A DNA stretch of 64,000 nucleotides from Desulfovibrio sp. UIB00 (GTDB lineage: Bacteria; Desulfobacterota; Desulfovibrionia; Desulfovibrionales; Desulfovibrionaceae), in the NCBI RefSeq assembly GCF_022508225.1, contig NZ_JAETXJ010000005.1, positions 124,001 to 188,000 on the forward strand, in the 5' to 3' direction. How positions within the stretch are numbered: the first letter of the stretch is position 1; every line of letters starts with the position of its first letter. Position numbers and translations under genes: made by a program. The notes below the pieces were generated by a model that was not told where the DNA came from, searched no databases, and saw only the letters and a program-made list of their open reading frames with translations. Of the stretch, positions 26,730-36,784 are shown one piece after another.

Positions 26730-28529
26730 GTGCTCAGAAATTTCAGCATCAGTCAGCGAATTATCTTTTTTGTCATCATCATGATCGCCCTGATTATTTC
26801 CATCGCGGGCCTGTCCGTGCGCATGACGGAAGGCGTCATTGCTGACGGCACGGCACTTGCCAAAGAAATGCTGCTCGACTCCCAAAGGGCGCGCATCAAG
26901 GATATCACGCACTCCCAGGCGCTTGGTCTGGCGGCCATGACGCAAGGCCAGTCCGAGGCCGAGCAGTTGCGCATCATTGCGCAGTATGTGGACAGCGCCC
27001 GGTTTGAGGATGACAGCTCCGGGTATTTTTATGTGTACAAGGGCACGCTCAGCGCGGCCCATCCCTTGCAGAAGCAACTGATCGGCAAGGATCTGGCTTC
27101 AACCGCTGACAGCAGGGGCGTTCACTATGTTAGTGAACTGTACAGGGCCGCGCAGCGCGGCGGCGGGTTTGTGGATTTTGTGTTTCCAAAGCCCGGCTCT
27201 GGCGACGTGTTCAAGCTGGGCTATGCGGAAGCTATTGCGGGCACGCCCTTCTGGATTGGCACGGGCGTGTATATCGACAATGTGGACAAGGCCGAAAGTC
27301 GCCTCATCACCACCATGCGCTCCATCCTGCACAGCCAGCTGGCAATCTATGGCGGTGGTTTTTTGGCGATACTGTTGCTGGTGGTCTGCCCGCTTTCCTA
27401 TGCTATGGTCGTGTCCATAACTCGCCCTCTTGCGGGCATAACCCGGCATGCTCGCGCCGTGGCGCAAGGCAATCTTGATGAAGAATTTGAAACAACAGGG
27501 CGCGATGAAGTGGCGACCCTGCAACAGGCCTTGAGCGCAATGGTTGTGAAGCTCAAGGAGTTTATCGGTCAGGCCGAGGAGCAGAGCCGTCTTGCTGGTA
27601 AGGCCGCCAGTGAAGCCCAGCAGGCGCAGGCGGAGGCTCTCGAAGCCGAGCTCAAGGCAAAGGACAAAGCCGCTGCCATGCTCCAGGCTGCGGAAAGGCT
27701 GGAGCGGGTTGCCCAGGCTGTGAGCACTGCCTCTACCCAGCTTTCGGCCCAGATAGAGCAGTCGGACAAAGGGGCTGTGCATTCCGCCCAGATGCTTGCA
27801 GAGGCCGCAACAGCCATGAACCAGATGAACGCCAGCGTGCAGGAGGTGGCGCTGAGCGCCGCAACCGCATCTGACGCGGCCAGCCAGACACGTGAGCGCG
27901 CTCTGAGCGGAGCGGGCATTGTGGAAAAGGCCGTGCAGAGCATTGGTCATGTGCACGAAGTTTCGTTGCGGCTCCGGGATGGCATGGCCGAACTTAACGA
28001 CCATTCACAGGCCATTACGCGCATCATGGGCGTTATTTCGGATATTGCCGACCAGACCAACCTGCTTGCGCTCAATGCCGCCATTGAAGCTGCCCGAGCG
28101 GGCGATGCTGGGCGCGGCTTTGCCGTGGTGGCGGATGAGGTGCGCAAGCTGGCGGAAAAAACCCTCGCCTCAACCCAGGATGTGGGCAACGCCATCAAGG
28201 CCATCCAGGAAAGCACGGCCAAGAGCGTTTCGGACATGGACAAGGCTGTGGGGCAAGTGGAGCAGGCCACGGATTTTGCCAATCAGTCGGGCAAGGCTCT
28301 GGAAGAAATCGTGGCTACTGTAGAAGCCACCGCCAACCAGGTGAACGCCATTGCCGAAGCCAGCGGGCAACAGTCTGCTGCCAGCGAAGAAATCAACCAT
28401 TCAATTGATGATGCCACACAGGTCGCCCACCAGACGGCGGAGGCCATGGACGAAGCCCAAAAGGCCGTGGCTGATCTGGCAGTTCAGACCAGGGGGCTGG
28501 CCGATCTGATTGTGGATATGAAAAACTAG
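26730..28529 (+). CDS. Methyl-accepting chemotaxis protein with single Cache periplasmic domain
   Basis: 599 residues, GGAG upstream. Membrane segment 1 is at about 11-30 and segment 2 at about 205-230. Between them lies a small Cache-type (sCache_2-like) sensor with [16 protein letters not shown] and a later [13 protein letters not shown], as in receptors for small organic acids. A HAMP region (about 230-285) leads to the signalling domain with its tip near 445-485 ([31 protein letters not shown]). Ligand unknown. Monocistronic with a terminator 23 bp after the stop. Confidence 0.93.
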   Translation: MLRNFSISQRIIFFVIIMIALIISIAGLSVRMTEGVIADGTALAKEMLLDSQRARIKDITHSQALGLAAMTQGQSEAEQLRIIAQYVDSARFEDDSSGYFYVYKGTLSAAHPLQKQLIGKDLASTADSRGVHYVSELYRAAQRGGGFVDFVFPKPGSGDVFKLGYAEAIAGTPFWIGTGVYIDNVDKAESRLITTMRSILHSQLAIYGGGFLAILLLVVCPLSYAMVVSITRPLAGITRHARAVAQGNLDEEFETTGRDEVATLQQALSAMVVKLKEFIGQAEEQSRLAGKAASEAQQAQAEALEAELKAKDKAAAMLQAAERLERVAQAVSTASTQLSAQIEQSDKGAVHSAQMLAEAATAMNQMNASVQEVALSAATASDAASQTRERALSGAGIVEKAVQSIGHVHEVSLRLRDGMAELNDHSQAITRIMGVISDIADQTNLLALNAAIEAARAGDAGRGFAVVADEVRKLAEKTLASTQDVGNAIKAIQESTAKSVSDMDKAVGQVEQATDFANQSGKALEEIVATVEATANQVNAIAEASGQQSAASEEINHSIDDATQVAHQTAEAMDEAQKAVADLAVQTRGLADLIVDMKN

Positions 28530-28552
28530 GGGCTGTCTCTTTGTAACACTGC

Positions 28553-28591
28553 GGGTCTCTGTGCGGTGCAAAACCGTGCAGAGGCCCTTTT
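28553..28591 (+). terminator. Terminator after the Cache-type MCP
   Basis: GGGTCTCTGTGCGGT / ACCGTGCAGAGGCCC with a 5-nt loop, a few mismatches or wobbles, and four T. Confidence 0.7.
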
Positions 28592-28676
28592 GCATTCAGG
28601 GTGCGGAAGCCTTCTGGAAGTAGTCTGGCGGGTCGTCCTCTCTGGTCCTCCTGGTGCTGGCGGCTATTTGCTCCTC

Positions 28677-30128
28677 TCAATGCAGCCATTCCGCCCAGGC
28701 CGTTTTAAGCCGCGTCACGCAATCTGGTATGTCTTCAAGGCGAATTTTGCCAAACCCCAGAAACAGCGTGTCGGGCGGGCAGTCGGCCTTGTCCTGCCAG
28801 AACTGCATGGTGGGGTAGACCCGCACCCCCTGCTCCAGGGCTTTTTTTATGAGCAATTTCTGATCAATACCGGCAGAAAAACGCAAAAGAAAATACTGGC
28901 CCGTTCCGTTGCCTGTAATGCGCAGGCCCGATCCAAGACGGGAAAATTCCTGAATGAACAGCTCAAGGCGGTTTTTGAACACATGGCTCAGACGGCGGAT
29001 ATGCCTGTCGTACTGGCCGGTTTCGAGCAGGCGACCAATAATATACTGGTTCAGTACGGGGACGGTGCTGTTGTATTCGTCAAACATTTCGCGAAAAGCG
29101 GTGGCAAGCTGCGGCGGCAGAATCATGTACCCCATGCGGATGGAAGGGGATATGCCCTTGGAAAATGTGCCAAGATAGATGACCCGCGCTTCCGAATCTA
29201 TGGACTGCAGCGAAGGAATGGGCTTGGAATAGTAGCGCATCTCGCTGTCAAAGTCGTCTTCAAGCACGTAGACGTTGTTGCTCTGCGCCCAGCGCAACAG
29301 GGCATGTCTGCGCCCGATGGGGAGCGTGACACCGGTGGGGAACTGGTGGGATGGCGTGGTATAGATGGCAAATGCCTGCGGCCTGTGGGGCAGGTCGGCC
29401 ACTTTCAGGCCGTTTTCATCCACGGGTACGGTCTCAATGGGCAGGTGGTTGTTGCGGAATACAGCGGCCGCCTTGTTGAAGCCGGGTTCTTCCATCAGAA
29501 TTTTTTGCCCGCGCCGGGCTGCTATTTTGCACAGATATTCCAGCGACTGCTGCAAACCGCAGGTTATGACGATCTGGTCTTCCGTGCAGTTCACGCCGCG
29601 AATGCGTTTGAGGTAGCCCAGCAGGTTTTTGCGCAGGTAGGGTTCGCCCTGCATGACCTGCAAGGCAGAAATTTTTTCTTCTCTCTCCAGCATCTCAAGG
29701 CATTCAAAGGTGTATTTTTTCCAGAGGCTTTTGGGAAAAAGGTCAACCGTGTGGCTGCTGTTTGTCAGGTCGTAAACCAGGGGCTGCCCGTGAATCTGCG
29801 CCTGCCTTTGGGCATAAATTTCTGGCTGCGCGGGGCGCTGCGCAGGTTGTGGCGCTGTGTGCCCTGTTGGCGCGGCTGGGGCGTCAATGATGGGAACATG
29901 CTGCACCACAAATCCTACCCCCGTGCGGGCGGCTATATAGCCCTCCGCCACCAGTTGACTATAGGCATTGTCCACAGTATTGCGGCTGACCCCCAGCATG
30001 GATGCCAGCGTCCTGCTGCCGGTCAGGATCGTGCCCTCTGCAAGCGCGCCGCAGGCAATATCCTGCTTCAACTGGCTGTATATCTGCAAATACAGCGGCC
30101 CGGAGCCGTTCTTGCCCGTGCTGATCAT
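28677..30128 (-). CDS. MocR/PdxR-type regulator (GntR HTH fused to aminotransferase domain)
   Basis: I place the start at ATG 30128, giving 483 residues; the frame stays open upstream to 30398, but that would run through the divergent promoter and repeats. The N-terminal winged helix (about 10-75) has the GntR pattern LASMLGVSRNTVDNAYSQL. The rest is a fold-type I aminotransferase domain with the PLP-lysine region in YLGTFSKGISPSIRMGY. MocR proteins use PLP or an amine adduct as effector and usually control vitamin B6, GABA or transport genes. This one is divergent from an EamA exporter, its likely target. Confidence 0.9.
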   Translation of the reverse strand: MISTGKNGSGPLYLQIYSQLKQDIACGALAEGTILTGSRTLASMLGVSRNTVDNAYSQLVAEGYIAARTGVGFVVQHVPIIDAPAAPTGHTAPQPAQRPAQPEIYAQRQAQIHGQPLVYDLTNSSHTVDLFPKSLWKKYTFECLEMLEREEKISALQVMQGEPYLRKNLLGYLKRIRGVNCTEDQIVITCGLQQSLEYLCKIAARRGQKILMEEPGFNKAAAVFRNNHLPIETVPVDENGLKVADLPHRPQAFAIYTTPSHQFPTGVTLPIGRRHALLRWAQSNNVYVLEDDFDSEMRYYSKPIPSLQSIDSEARVIYLGTFSKGISPSIRMGYMILPPQLATAFREMFDEYNSTVPVLNQYIIGRLLETGQYDRHIRRLSHVFKNRLELFIQEFSRLGSGLRITGNGTGQYFLLRFSAGIDQKLLIKKALEQGVRVYPTMQFWQDKADCPPDTLFLGFGKIRLEDIPDCVTRLKTAWAEWLH

Positions 30129-30140
30129 GTCTGCCCCCAG

Positions 30141-30186
30141 GTGGCACCATAAAATATGTATCATGTGGCACTTTTGATGGTGCCAT
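30141..30186. promoter_or_regulatory. Repeat cluster, probable MocR operator
   Basis: Three copies of one element lie in the divergent intergenic region: GTGGCACCAT at 30141-30150, GTGGCAC at 30165-30171 and the inverted ATGGTGCCAT at 30177-30186. The first two are direct repeats 24 bp apart, and the outer pair form an inverted repeat. MocR-type regulators are known to bind direct repeats plus an inverted one between divergent genes, so this fits autoregulation and control of the exporter. Confidence 0.6.
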
Positions 30187-30237
30187 GCCCACTGTATCAA
30201 AGGGGGCAGCAAACACAATAAAAGGATGGGGGGCTCC

Positions 30238-31245
30238 ATGTCCACGCAAGACGATACTGCGCCGCAGGGCGGAATGTGGCGGGGGAACGGCACAAAATAT
30301 GTTCTGCTGGCGGTGCTGGCAGTGGCCTTTTTGGCCACCGGGGGTATCTTTGTGCGCCAGAGCGGTCTGTCGCCCATCAATACGGGCATGTACCGCATGC
30401 TTTTTTCTATCCCGCTGCTCTGGCCGTTGGCCTATGGCAGGCTTGGGCGGCTCAGCGGCAGGGATGTCGTCCTGCTGCTGTTATCCGGCCTGTTCCTGGC
30501 GGGCGATGTGGCCCTGTGGAACACGGCATTCAGCTATACAACGGTTGCCAATGCCAACCTGCTCACCAATCTGACGCCGTTCACGGTTATTCCGGTCTCA
30601 TATTTTCTGTTTCACGAGCGACTGCCGAAGCTGTTCATTCCCGGCGCGGCTGTTACCCTTGCCGGGGTGGTGCTATTGGTGGGGGGCAAGGCCAGCCCTG
30701 TGCCGGGCAACTATTTTGGTGATTTTCTGGCACTGGCTGCGGCCTTTTTTTACGCGGGATTTCTGCTCATTGCCTACCGCCTGCGCGACAGGATGGAAAG
30801 CAGCGTCATCATGCTTGGCAGCGCCGTTGGCGGGCTTGTGGGCCTTTTTTTTGCCTCGTGGGGCGTGGAGGGTTTGCAGATTCCGCGAAGTTGGGATGAT
30901 CTGTGGCCCATACTGGCTCTTACGCTCTGCGTGCAGGTAATAGGGCATAACATGCTCACGCATTGTCAGGGCAAGCTCAGCGTCAATCTTTCTTCGGTGA
31001 TATGCCTTTGCCAGCCTGCCATTGCAGCTGTGTACTCGTGGGCCATATTTTCAGAGAAATTGTCTGGGCTGGAAGTTATGGGCATAGGGGTGGTGCTGGT
31101 GGGCGTCTATATTGTCAAAAGGCAGTATACGCCAAGCAAGGATTGCGTTGCCGGGGCCGGACAAAAGGGCGCTGGCTGGCTGCCCCCTGTGATCGCCCGC
31201 TGGCTGGGCAGGCGGTGCAAGCCTGCCGTGGCGGAAGAGCCGTAG
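30238..31245 (+). CDS. EamA-family (DMT superfamily) transporter
   Basis: 335 residues from ATG 30238, chosen over 30226 because an A/G-rich site is then correctly spaced. About ten membrane segments in two EamA repeats are visible, with the typical AFSYTTVANANLLTNLTP at the end of the first half and GEKLSGLEVMG-like spacing (here SEKLSGLEVMGIGVVLVG) near the end of the second. The C-terminal ~45 residues are basic and hydrophilic. The family exports amino acids and other metabolites. The divergent MocR regulator suggests that an amine or B6-related compound controls it. Confidence 0.88.
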   Translation: MSTQDDTAPQGGMWRGNGTKYVLLAVLAVAFLATGGIFVRQSGLSPINTGMYRMLFSIPLLWPLAYGRLGRLSGRDVVLLLLSGLFLAGDVALWNTAFSYTTVANANLLTNLTPFTVIPVSYFLFHERLPKLFIPGAAVTLAGVVLLVGGKASPVPGNYFGDFLALAAAFFYAGFLLIAYRLRDRMESSVIMLGSAVGGLVGLFFASWGVEGLQIPRSWDDLWPILALTLCVQVIGHNMLTHCQGKLSVNLSSVICLCQPAIAAVYSWAIFSEKLSGLEVMGIGVVLVGVYIVKRQYTPSKDCVAGAGQKGAGWLPPVIARWLGRRCKPAVAEEP

Positions 31246-31267
31246 AAAAAAAATATTTCGGGCCGAT

Positions 31268-31320
31268 GGGGCTTTTCCGTCAGAGACTCGCATTGTCCTG
31301 ACGGAACAGCCCCTTCTTTT
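31268..31320 (+). terminator. Terminator after the EamA gene
   Basis: GGGGCTTTTCCGTCAG / CTGACGGAACAGCCCC, 16-bp arms with one mismatch, followed by TTCTTTT. It sits between the convergent EamA and MCP genes. Confidence 0.8.
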
Positions 31321-31323
31321 GTG

Positions 31324-33081
31324 CTACTGTTGCATGCTGGACATGAGATCCATAAGATTTTGGGTCTGCCCTGCCAGTTCGGCCACGGCATCTGCCGCTT
31401 CGCGCATGGCGGCAGAGGTCTGACGCGACATTTCGCTTATCTGGGTTATGGCGCGGCTTACTTCATCGCTGGCGGCAGACTGCTGCTCGCTTGCGGCGGC
31501 AATGGCATTGACCTGGTCCGCCGTGCCCTCAACCGTGGCCACAATATCGGTCAGGGCCGCACCAGACTGGCTGGCGTAGGTATTGGCTTCTTCAATCTGC
31601 CTTGCGGCCTTGTCCACAGAATCCATGCTCTGGGTAGCGCTGGACTGGATGGCCTTGATGGCGTTGGCAACGTCATGGGTGGAGGCCATGGTTTTTTCCG
31701 CCAGTTTGCGCACTTCATCCGCCACCACGGCAAAACCGCGCCCGGCATCGCCAGCTCGGGCAGCCTCGATAGCCGCGTTGAGGGCAAGCAGGTTGGTCTG
31801 GTCGGCTATGTCTGAAATAACGCCCATGATGCGGTTGATGTTTTGGGTGTGTCCGTGCAGTTGGGCCATGTCGTCCTTGAGCGTCATGGAGGCCTGATGC
31901 ACCTGATCAATGCTGCGCAGTGAACGCTTGACGATTTCTGAGCCGTTTTCCGCCTTGGCGCGGGTTTCTGTGGAGGCCTGCGAGGCAACGGACGCGTTGC
32001 GCGCCACTTCCTGCACAGTGGCATTCATCTGCTGCATGGCAGAGGCCGCCTCGCCCAGTCGGGCCGATGTCTCTTGCGCGCCTTTATCTGACTGTTCAAT
32101 CTGCGCGGCCAGGCGCGCGGTAGCTGCACTCACTATCCGGGCCACCTCCTGAAGCCTGGCGGCGGCCATCCGCAGAGATTCGCTTTTGTTTTGGGCTTCT
32201 ATATTGGCGGTTTCCGTCTGGCGCAATGCTTCGGTTGCCTTGGCGGATTGCTCCCGAGCCACCAGCGATTCGCGTTGAGCACTTTCGATATGGGTTTTCA
32301 GCGCCAGCACCATGGCGACTATGGAAGCGTACACGCCGACGCTGTCGCTATTTGCGTCATGAATGTCGTAGTCTCCGGCGGCAACACGGCTTGCCACTGC
32401 CTGGAGTTCGCCGGGGTCTTTGCCAAGTTGATGCTTTATGGAGCGCGAAAGTGCAAGAGAAACGATGATGCTGAAAAATACGGCGGCAGCACTGAGCGCA
32501 TATGCGCCTTTAACGGCGCTTTCGCCTAAGGTAACGGCCTCGGCAGACACCTGTTTGTTGTCTGACTTGGTAAGTGCCATCAGTTCTTCATAGAGTGGCT
32601 CAATGCTGTTGAATAAGGGCGTGTATTTCTTTTCAAATATGTTTATTGCCTCTCCGCGTTCTTCACATTGCACAAATGCAAGGATTTCTTTGCGTACAGT
32701 GTTGAGCTTGCGAGAAATTGCATCAATTTTTTCTATCAGTTCCTTTGCCGCTGCATGATGCTGGTCTTCGGATTCACCCACAATGGAAAAATATCTATCA
32801 TGATTTTCCCTGATTGAATCCATCGTGCTGGTGATGTTGGAGGAATAGCGTTCGATCTCTGCTGGCGATGTTTGTGAAATAAGCGCCAATACGTCAGAGC
32901 GAATAATCCAGAATTTCAGATGCATTTCCTGAAGTTCTATGAGCGATGGGAGTAACGATGTATCTATTTCAATGAATCTTTTATTCATTGCAGAAATGTT
33001 TTTGATCGACATGCCACTCATCGCAAGCAGAACAAGTGTAATGAAAAAGAATGATAATCCAAGTTTTACAATCAGTCGCAT
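31324..33081 (-). CDS. Methyl-accepting chemotaxis protein, four-helix-bundle sensor
   Basis: 585 residues, with AGGAGGTGAAAG before the ATG. Segment 1 is at about 8-28 and segment 2 at about 180-200. The periplasmic part between them is all-helical (4HB_MCP type; [21 protein letters not shown]). A short HAMP-like region is followed by the signalling domain with its tip near 440-475 ([31 protein letters not shown]). It is a close paralogue of the MCP at 33474-35240, but its sensor domain differs, so a different ligand is likely. It lies downstream of an MCP remnant. Confidence 0.92.
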   Translation of the reverse strand: MRLIVKLGLSFFFITLVLLAMSGMSIKNISAMNKRFIEIDTSLLPSLIELQEMHLKFWIIRSDVLALISQTSPAEIERYSSNITSTMDSIRENHDRYFSIVGESEDQHHAAAKELIEKIDAISRKLNTVRKEILAFVQCEERGEAINIFEKKYTPLFNSIEPLYEELMALTKSDNKQVSAEAVTLGESAVKGAYALSAAAVFFSIIVSLALSRSIKHQLGKDPGELQAVASRVAAGDYDIHDANSDSVGVYASIVAMVLALKTHIESAQRESLVAREQSAKATEALRQTETANIEAQNKSESLRMAAARLQEVARIVSAATARLAAQIEQSDKGAQETSARLGEAASAMQQMNATVQEVARNASVASQASTETRAKAENGSEIVKRSLRSIDQVHQASMTLKDDMAQLHGHTQNINRIMGVISDIADQTNLLALNAAIEAARAGDAGRGFAVVADEVRKLAEKTMASTHDVANAIKAIQSSATQSMDSVDKAARQIEEANTYASQSGAALTDIVATVEGTADQVNAIAAASEQQSAASDEVSRAITQISEMSRQTSAAMREAADAVAELAGQTQNLMDLMSSMQQ

Positions 33082-33191
33082 AATCTTTCACCTCCTGGGT
33101 TTGTGCTACAGACACTTGCGATGAATGTATAACATATGCAAAGAGCGTGCTAAATTTTTTCAATGGCATGAAGGACAAAATATACAACAAC

Positions 33192-33215
33192 GCGGTGGTT
33201 TTTCTGAACCACCGC
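33192..33215. terminator. Hairpin following the MCP remnant
   Basis: GCGGTGGTT / AACCACCGC with a 6-nt loop; on the minus strand it is followed by the T-rich GTTGTTGT. It probably was the terminator of the lost MCP gene. Confidence 0.5.
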
Positions 33216-33264
33216 TTTGTACGTGCCATGCAGTGTGTGGGGGATGCCGTCGCAAGCTGGGATA

Positions 33265-33355
33265 AATCGTGATTCATGGCTTCTGCCAATTGCATGAGGT
33301 TGCTGGCTTGGGCGGAAAGGTTGGTTATGGCCTCTGCCGCCTCGCTCATGGCTGT
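33265..33355 (-). pseudogene. 3' remnant of a deleted MCP gene
   Basis: On the minus strand the frame reads TAMSEAAEAITNLSAQAS and then NLMQLAEAMN, which is the C-terminal tail seen in the neighbouring MCPs ([24 protein letters not shown]). Just upstream of the ACA-GCC codons the similarity stops at a TAG and AT-rich sequence. No signalling-tip or sensor sequence remains. The fragment is followed by its own hairpin, so a third tandem MCP once stood here and lost all but about 30 codons. Confidence 0.65.
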
Positions 33356-33403
33356 CTAAAATATAAAGGCAGTTGATCAGACTCCCAGGATGACACAGCA
33401 AAC

Positions 33404-33433
33404 AAAAACGCCGACCCGGAGGTCGGCGTTTTT
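33404..33433. terminator. Bidirectional terminator after the MCP at 33474-35240
   Basis: AAAAACGCCGACC-CGGA-GGTCGGCGTTTTT: a 13-bp perfect stem that works from both strands. Confidence 0.85.
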
Positions 33434-33473
33434 GCAACGAATGTTGCAGACATCCAGGGATGCCCTGAAAAAA

Positions 33474-35240
33474 CTACTGGGCGCGCATCTGCGCAATAAG
33501 GCCCGAAAGCCCGTTGGCCTGGGCTGCCAGATCTTCCACAGCTTCAGTGGCTGCACGCATGGCAGAGGCTGTTTGACGGGACATGCCGTTGATCTGGTCA
33601 ATAACGCTTGTGACCTGATCGCTGGCGGCAGACTGCTCCTCGCTGGCAGAAGAGATGGCGGTAACCTGATCAGAGGTGGATTCCACCATCACAACGATAT
33701 CTGTCAGCGCTTGCCCGGATTGCTGGGCAAAATCATTGGCCTGCTCGATCTGAAGGGCAACGTTATCCACAGAATCCATGCTCTTTGCGGCACTGTCCTG
33801 AATGGCTGTGATGGCGTTGGCCACGTCATGCGTGGAATTCATTGTTTTTTCCGCCAGTTTGCGCACCTCATCAGCGACCACGGCAAAACCGCGCCCGGCA
33901 TCGCCAGCTCGGGCGGCTTCAATAGCGGCATTAAGGGCAAGCAGGTTGGTCTGGTCGGCAATATCCGAAATAACGTTCATGATGCGGTTGATATTTTGCG
34001 TATGTTCCCGGAGCTGCGCCATATCGTTCTTGGTCGCCAGCGAAACATGGTGCACCTCGCTGATGCTGTGCAGGGAGCGCTTGACGATTTCCGCGCCTTG
34101 TTCGGCCTTTTGGCGCGTTTCCAGCGAGGCGGCATTGGCGGCTGCGGCGTTTTGCGCCACCTGATGCACGGTCTTGTTCATCTGCTGAATAGCGCTGGCT
34201 GCCTCAGTCAGCCTGAGCGACGTCTCGCATGCGCCCTTGTCAGACTGCTCAATGTGCGCAGCCAGTCGCGTTGAAGCGTCGCTCACAACCTGCGCAACCT
34301 GCTGAAGACCCTCAGAAGCGGCGCTCATTGCTTCGGCTTTGCGCTGAGCTTCAACGCTTGCTGCCTCCGCCTGCCGCAGGGCTTCTTCTGCCCGCTGGGC
34401 GCTTTGCCTGGCATTTTCCGATTCCTGGTGCGCCCTTGCCATGTTTTCCTTAAGCGTCTGCGCCATGGAAACCATGTCTGCATACACGCCGGTTTTGGCA
34501 CTGCCATCGTCAATATCGTAATCGCCGTTGGCAACCCGGCGGGCTATGACGGCCAGTTCGCCGGGGTCTTTGCCCAGTTGCCGCCCCACAGAACGCGTGA
34601 GCAGCCAGGTAATGCAGATGCTGATGATAACGGCAGCCAGAGTGATGGCAATGGACATGTTGCGGGTTTTTTGCCCTGCATCGGTGGCGCTTTGGGCCGC
34701 AAGCTTGCTGCCTGTGATGTTCATATGTACGACTTTGCCATAGGTTTCGCCAAGTTCCTGAAACACTGGGCGGTATTTTTTGTCAAAGGCCACGTTTGCC
34801 ACGCCGCGCCGTCCATCCAGCACCCCCTTGATGATGCCTTCGCGCGCCTTGCTTTCCTGCAAGGAAAGGTCGGCAATGCGGGCCATAAGGGACTTGCCTT
34901 CCTCACTATCCATGCCGGGGGTGGCGCTGCGCAGTTGCAGATAGGCAGCCTGATCACGTTGGATGGAATCCATGGAATCCTGAAGATTTTTTTCGTACTT
35001 GCGGATCTCGTCGGCGTAGGTTTGCGACATTATTGACGCAAGATCGGCGCGGAGCGAATTGAGCTGCACATTCATGGACTGGATGGCAGTGACAGAAGGC
35101 AGCCATGCCTCGTCAATCTCGCGCACCTTGCCGTTCATTTCGCCCACGTTGTGCATGGTGACGGCAGAAGACACCAGAATGACAGCGATGAGACTGCCGA
35201 AAGAGAGCACAAGTTTTGCGCCTAGTTTCATGTGAGGCAT
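33474..35240 (-). CDS. Methyl-accepting chemotaxis protein, four-helix-bundle sensor
   Basis: 588 residues, GGAGG upstream. Membrane segments are at about 7-27 and 188-210; the 160-residue periplasmic domain between them is helical (4HB_MCP type, [20 protein letters not shown] at its start). HAMP-like and coiled-coil stretches precede the signalling domain with its tip near 445-480. The C-terminus lacks a pentapeptide tether. Paralogue of the MCP at 31324-33081; both signalling domains are nearly the same while the sensors differ. Confidence 0.92.
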   Translation of the reverse strand: MPHMKLGAKLVLSFGSLIAVILVSSAVTMHNVGEMNGKVREIDEAWLPSVTAIQSMNVQLNSLRADLASIMSQTYADEIRKYEKNLQDSMDSIQRDQAAYLQLRSATPGMDSEEGKSLMARIADLSLQESKAREGIIKGVLDGRRGVANVAFDKKYRPVFQELGETYGKVVHMNITGSKLAAQSATDAGQKTRNMSIAITLAAVIISICITWLLTRSVGRQLGKDPGELAVIARRVANGDYDIDDGSAKTGVYADMVSMAQTLKENMARAHQESENARQSAQRAEEALRQAEAASVEAQRKAEAMSAASEGLQQVAQVVSDASTRLAAHIEQSDKGACETSLRLTEAASAIQQMNKTVHQVAQNAAAANAASLETRQKAEQGAEIVKRSLHSISEVHHVSLATKNDMAQLREHTQNINRIMNVISDIADQTNLLALNAAIEAARAGDAGRGFAVVADEVRKLAEKTMNSTHDVANAITAIQDSAAKSMDSVDNVALQIEQANDFAQQSGQALTDIVVMVESTSDQVTAISSASEEQSAASDQVTSVIDQINGMSRQTASAMRAATEAVEDLAAQANGLSGLIAQMRAQ

Positions 35241-35643
35241 CCTCCACGTTCAGCTGAAACTGCCCTGTTTGCCCAGGGCAGCGCTGTTGACAGCATAGAG
35301 CAGATGAACTTGAACAAGTTTGTCTGTTCACGCGGATTCTGAAAATCCGCGCCACGAAATGCTCTGGTGGGCCGTAGGGGGGCGGCCCAGAAACTGACAG
35401 TCTGGCGGAATGCTTGAATACGCCGAAATTCAGAAGTCCGATTGCCAAACGTTGCCAGTAGGGGGCAACGCGATGGGGGGAGCAATCAGATGCGGCATGG
35501 CGCGGCAGCAGGAATGAGCCGGACAGAGCCACTGTCTGAATTTACGGAGAACTGGAAAATAAGTTTATAGCAGAGGCAATATATCTGCGCAAGGTGGTCT
35601 GCGGCAATGGCTGGGCGTGATGCTTGCCCGCGAGGGGCTATCG
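35241..35643. other. Long leader of the MCP at 33474-35240
   Basis: About 400 bp with no supported gene. A candidate minus-strand promoter lies at 35564-35592, implying a leader of about 320 nt. Within it is a hairpin near 35330-35352 (GCGGATT / AATCCGC) and a smaller one, but no recognised riboswitch motif. Confidence 0.5.
35564..35592 (-). promoter_or_regulatory. Candidate promoter for the MCP at 33474-35240
   Basis: On the minus strand TTGCGC, 17-bp spacer, TATAAA, just downstream of the DppD-like gene's stop. Confidence 0.45.
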
Positions 35644-36633
35644 CTATAGCTGGCCGACCAGCCAGCAGGCCGTGCTGTGTGCGCCGCTGGCAGCTGTGGG
35701 CGGCATTTCGGCGGCGCAACGCGCAAGGGCTGACTTGCAGCGGGGGTGGAATGGACACCCCGTAGGCATCTTGGCAAGGGATGGAACTGTGCCTGGTATG
35801 GTTGGCAGGCGCTCAAGGCCGCGTGAACGGGCGCTGGGCGCAGCGTGCAGCAATCCTTGAGTGTAGGGATGGCGCGGGTCAGCGAACAGCTCCTGGGCCG
35901 GGGCGCATTCTACCAGACGCCCGGCGTACATAACGCCCACCGTATCCGCCATCTGGGCGGCTACGCCGAGATCGTGGGTAATCAGCAGTACGGCCATGCT
36001 GCGCTCGCGGCAGCGGGCCGCCAGCAGACGCAGAATCTGACCCTGAATGGTAGCGTCCAGCGCAGTGGTTGGCTCATCAGCCAGCAGCAGGGCAGGTCTG
36101 CACGACAAAGCCATGGCGATCATGACGCGCTGACGCATGCCGCCCGAGAGCTGATGCGGGTAATCGTCATAGCGACTCTGCGGCGCGGGGATGCCCACTT
36201 CCGTCAGCAGCTCTATGGCAGCCTCCCGGGCTTTTGAGCGGCTCATGCCCTGATGCAGTCGCAAAGGTTCCGCCACCTGATCGCCAATTTTGAGCACCGG
36301 GTTGAGAGAGGTCATGGGCTCCTGAAAGATCATGCCCACCTGACGACCACGCACGGAGCGCATTTCTTTTTCTGAAAGCTCAAGCAGATTCTGACCGTGC
36401 AGCAGAATACGCCCGTCAAGCACCGCGTTGGGCGGGGTGAGCTGCAAAATGGCTTTGGCCGTGAGACTTTTACCGCAGCCGGATTCACCAACGAGGCAAA
36501 CTGTTTCGCCCTCATGCAGACAGATGTTTACGCTGCGCACGGCGGGCAGCGGGCCGTCTGCGGTTGCAAAGGTCACAGAGAGGTTTTCCAGTTGCAGCAG
36601 GGGGCTTGAGGCTTGGGTGGACGGATTGTTCAT
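35644..36633 (-). CDS. Peptide-type ABC transporter ATP-binding protein (DppD/OppD-like), orphan
   Basis: 329 residues. The ATPase core shows Walker A GESGCGKS (about 50), Q-loop GMIFQEPMTSLNP, signature HQLSGGMRQRVMIAMAL, Walker B LLLADEPTTALD and the H-loop THD. The C-terminus has the oligopeptide-transporter extension with GCPFHPRC, which in this family can hold an Fe-S cluster or be a structural motif. DppD normally works with DppF, two permeases and a binding protein, but none of these is near. It may serve a transporter encoded elsewhere. No strong ribosome-binding site was seen at its start. Confidence 0.88.
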   Translation of the reverse strand: MNNPSTQASSPLLQLENLSVTFATADGPLPAVRSVNICLHEGETVCLVGESGCGKSLTAKAILQLTPPNAVLDGRILLHGQNLLELSEKEMRSVRGRQVGMIFQEPMTSLNPVLKIGDQVAEPLRLHQGMSRSKAREAAIELLTEVGIPAPQSRYDDYPHQLSGGMRQRVMIAMALSCRPALLLADEPTTALDATIQGQILRLLAARCRERSMAVLLITHDLGVAAQMADTVGVMYAGRLVECAPAQELFADPRHPYTQGLLHAAPSARSRGLERLPTIPGTVPSLAKMPTGCPFHPRCKSALARCAAEMPPTAASGAHSTACWLVGQL

Positions 36634-36784
36634 GGGCGGAGCCTACCAGAAGGTGCTGGCAAAAAAAAGTCTTGGGGCCTGGGGTGCTGCGGCAGAGGGG
36701 AAGGTAATGGAAGGCAGGACGGGAAAGAAAAGGCAAATAAGGGGAGATGTTTTTTGCGGGGTGGGTGAGCCTGTCAGGCTGATT

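Larger units (their letters stand above)
33082..33473. other. Spacer between two MCP genes with an MCP remnant
   Basis: About 390 bp. From right to left it holds a bidirectional terminator, the 3' remnant of another MCP, and a second hairpin; the remaining AT-rich 100 bp next to 33082 must contain the promoter of the MCP at 31324-33081 (for example TTGAAA and TGCATA 17 bp apart on the minus strand). Confidence 0.55.

Noticed and set aside
28566-30152. 528-codon open frame on the plus strand
   Set aside because: Antisense to the MocR regulator, which has clear HTH and PLP-lysine motifs.
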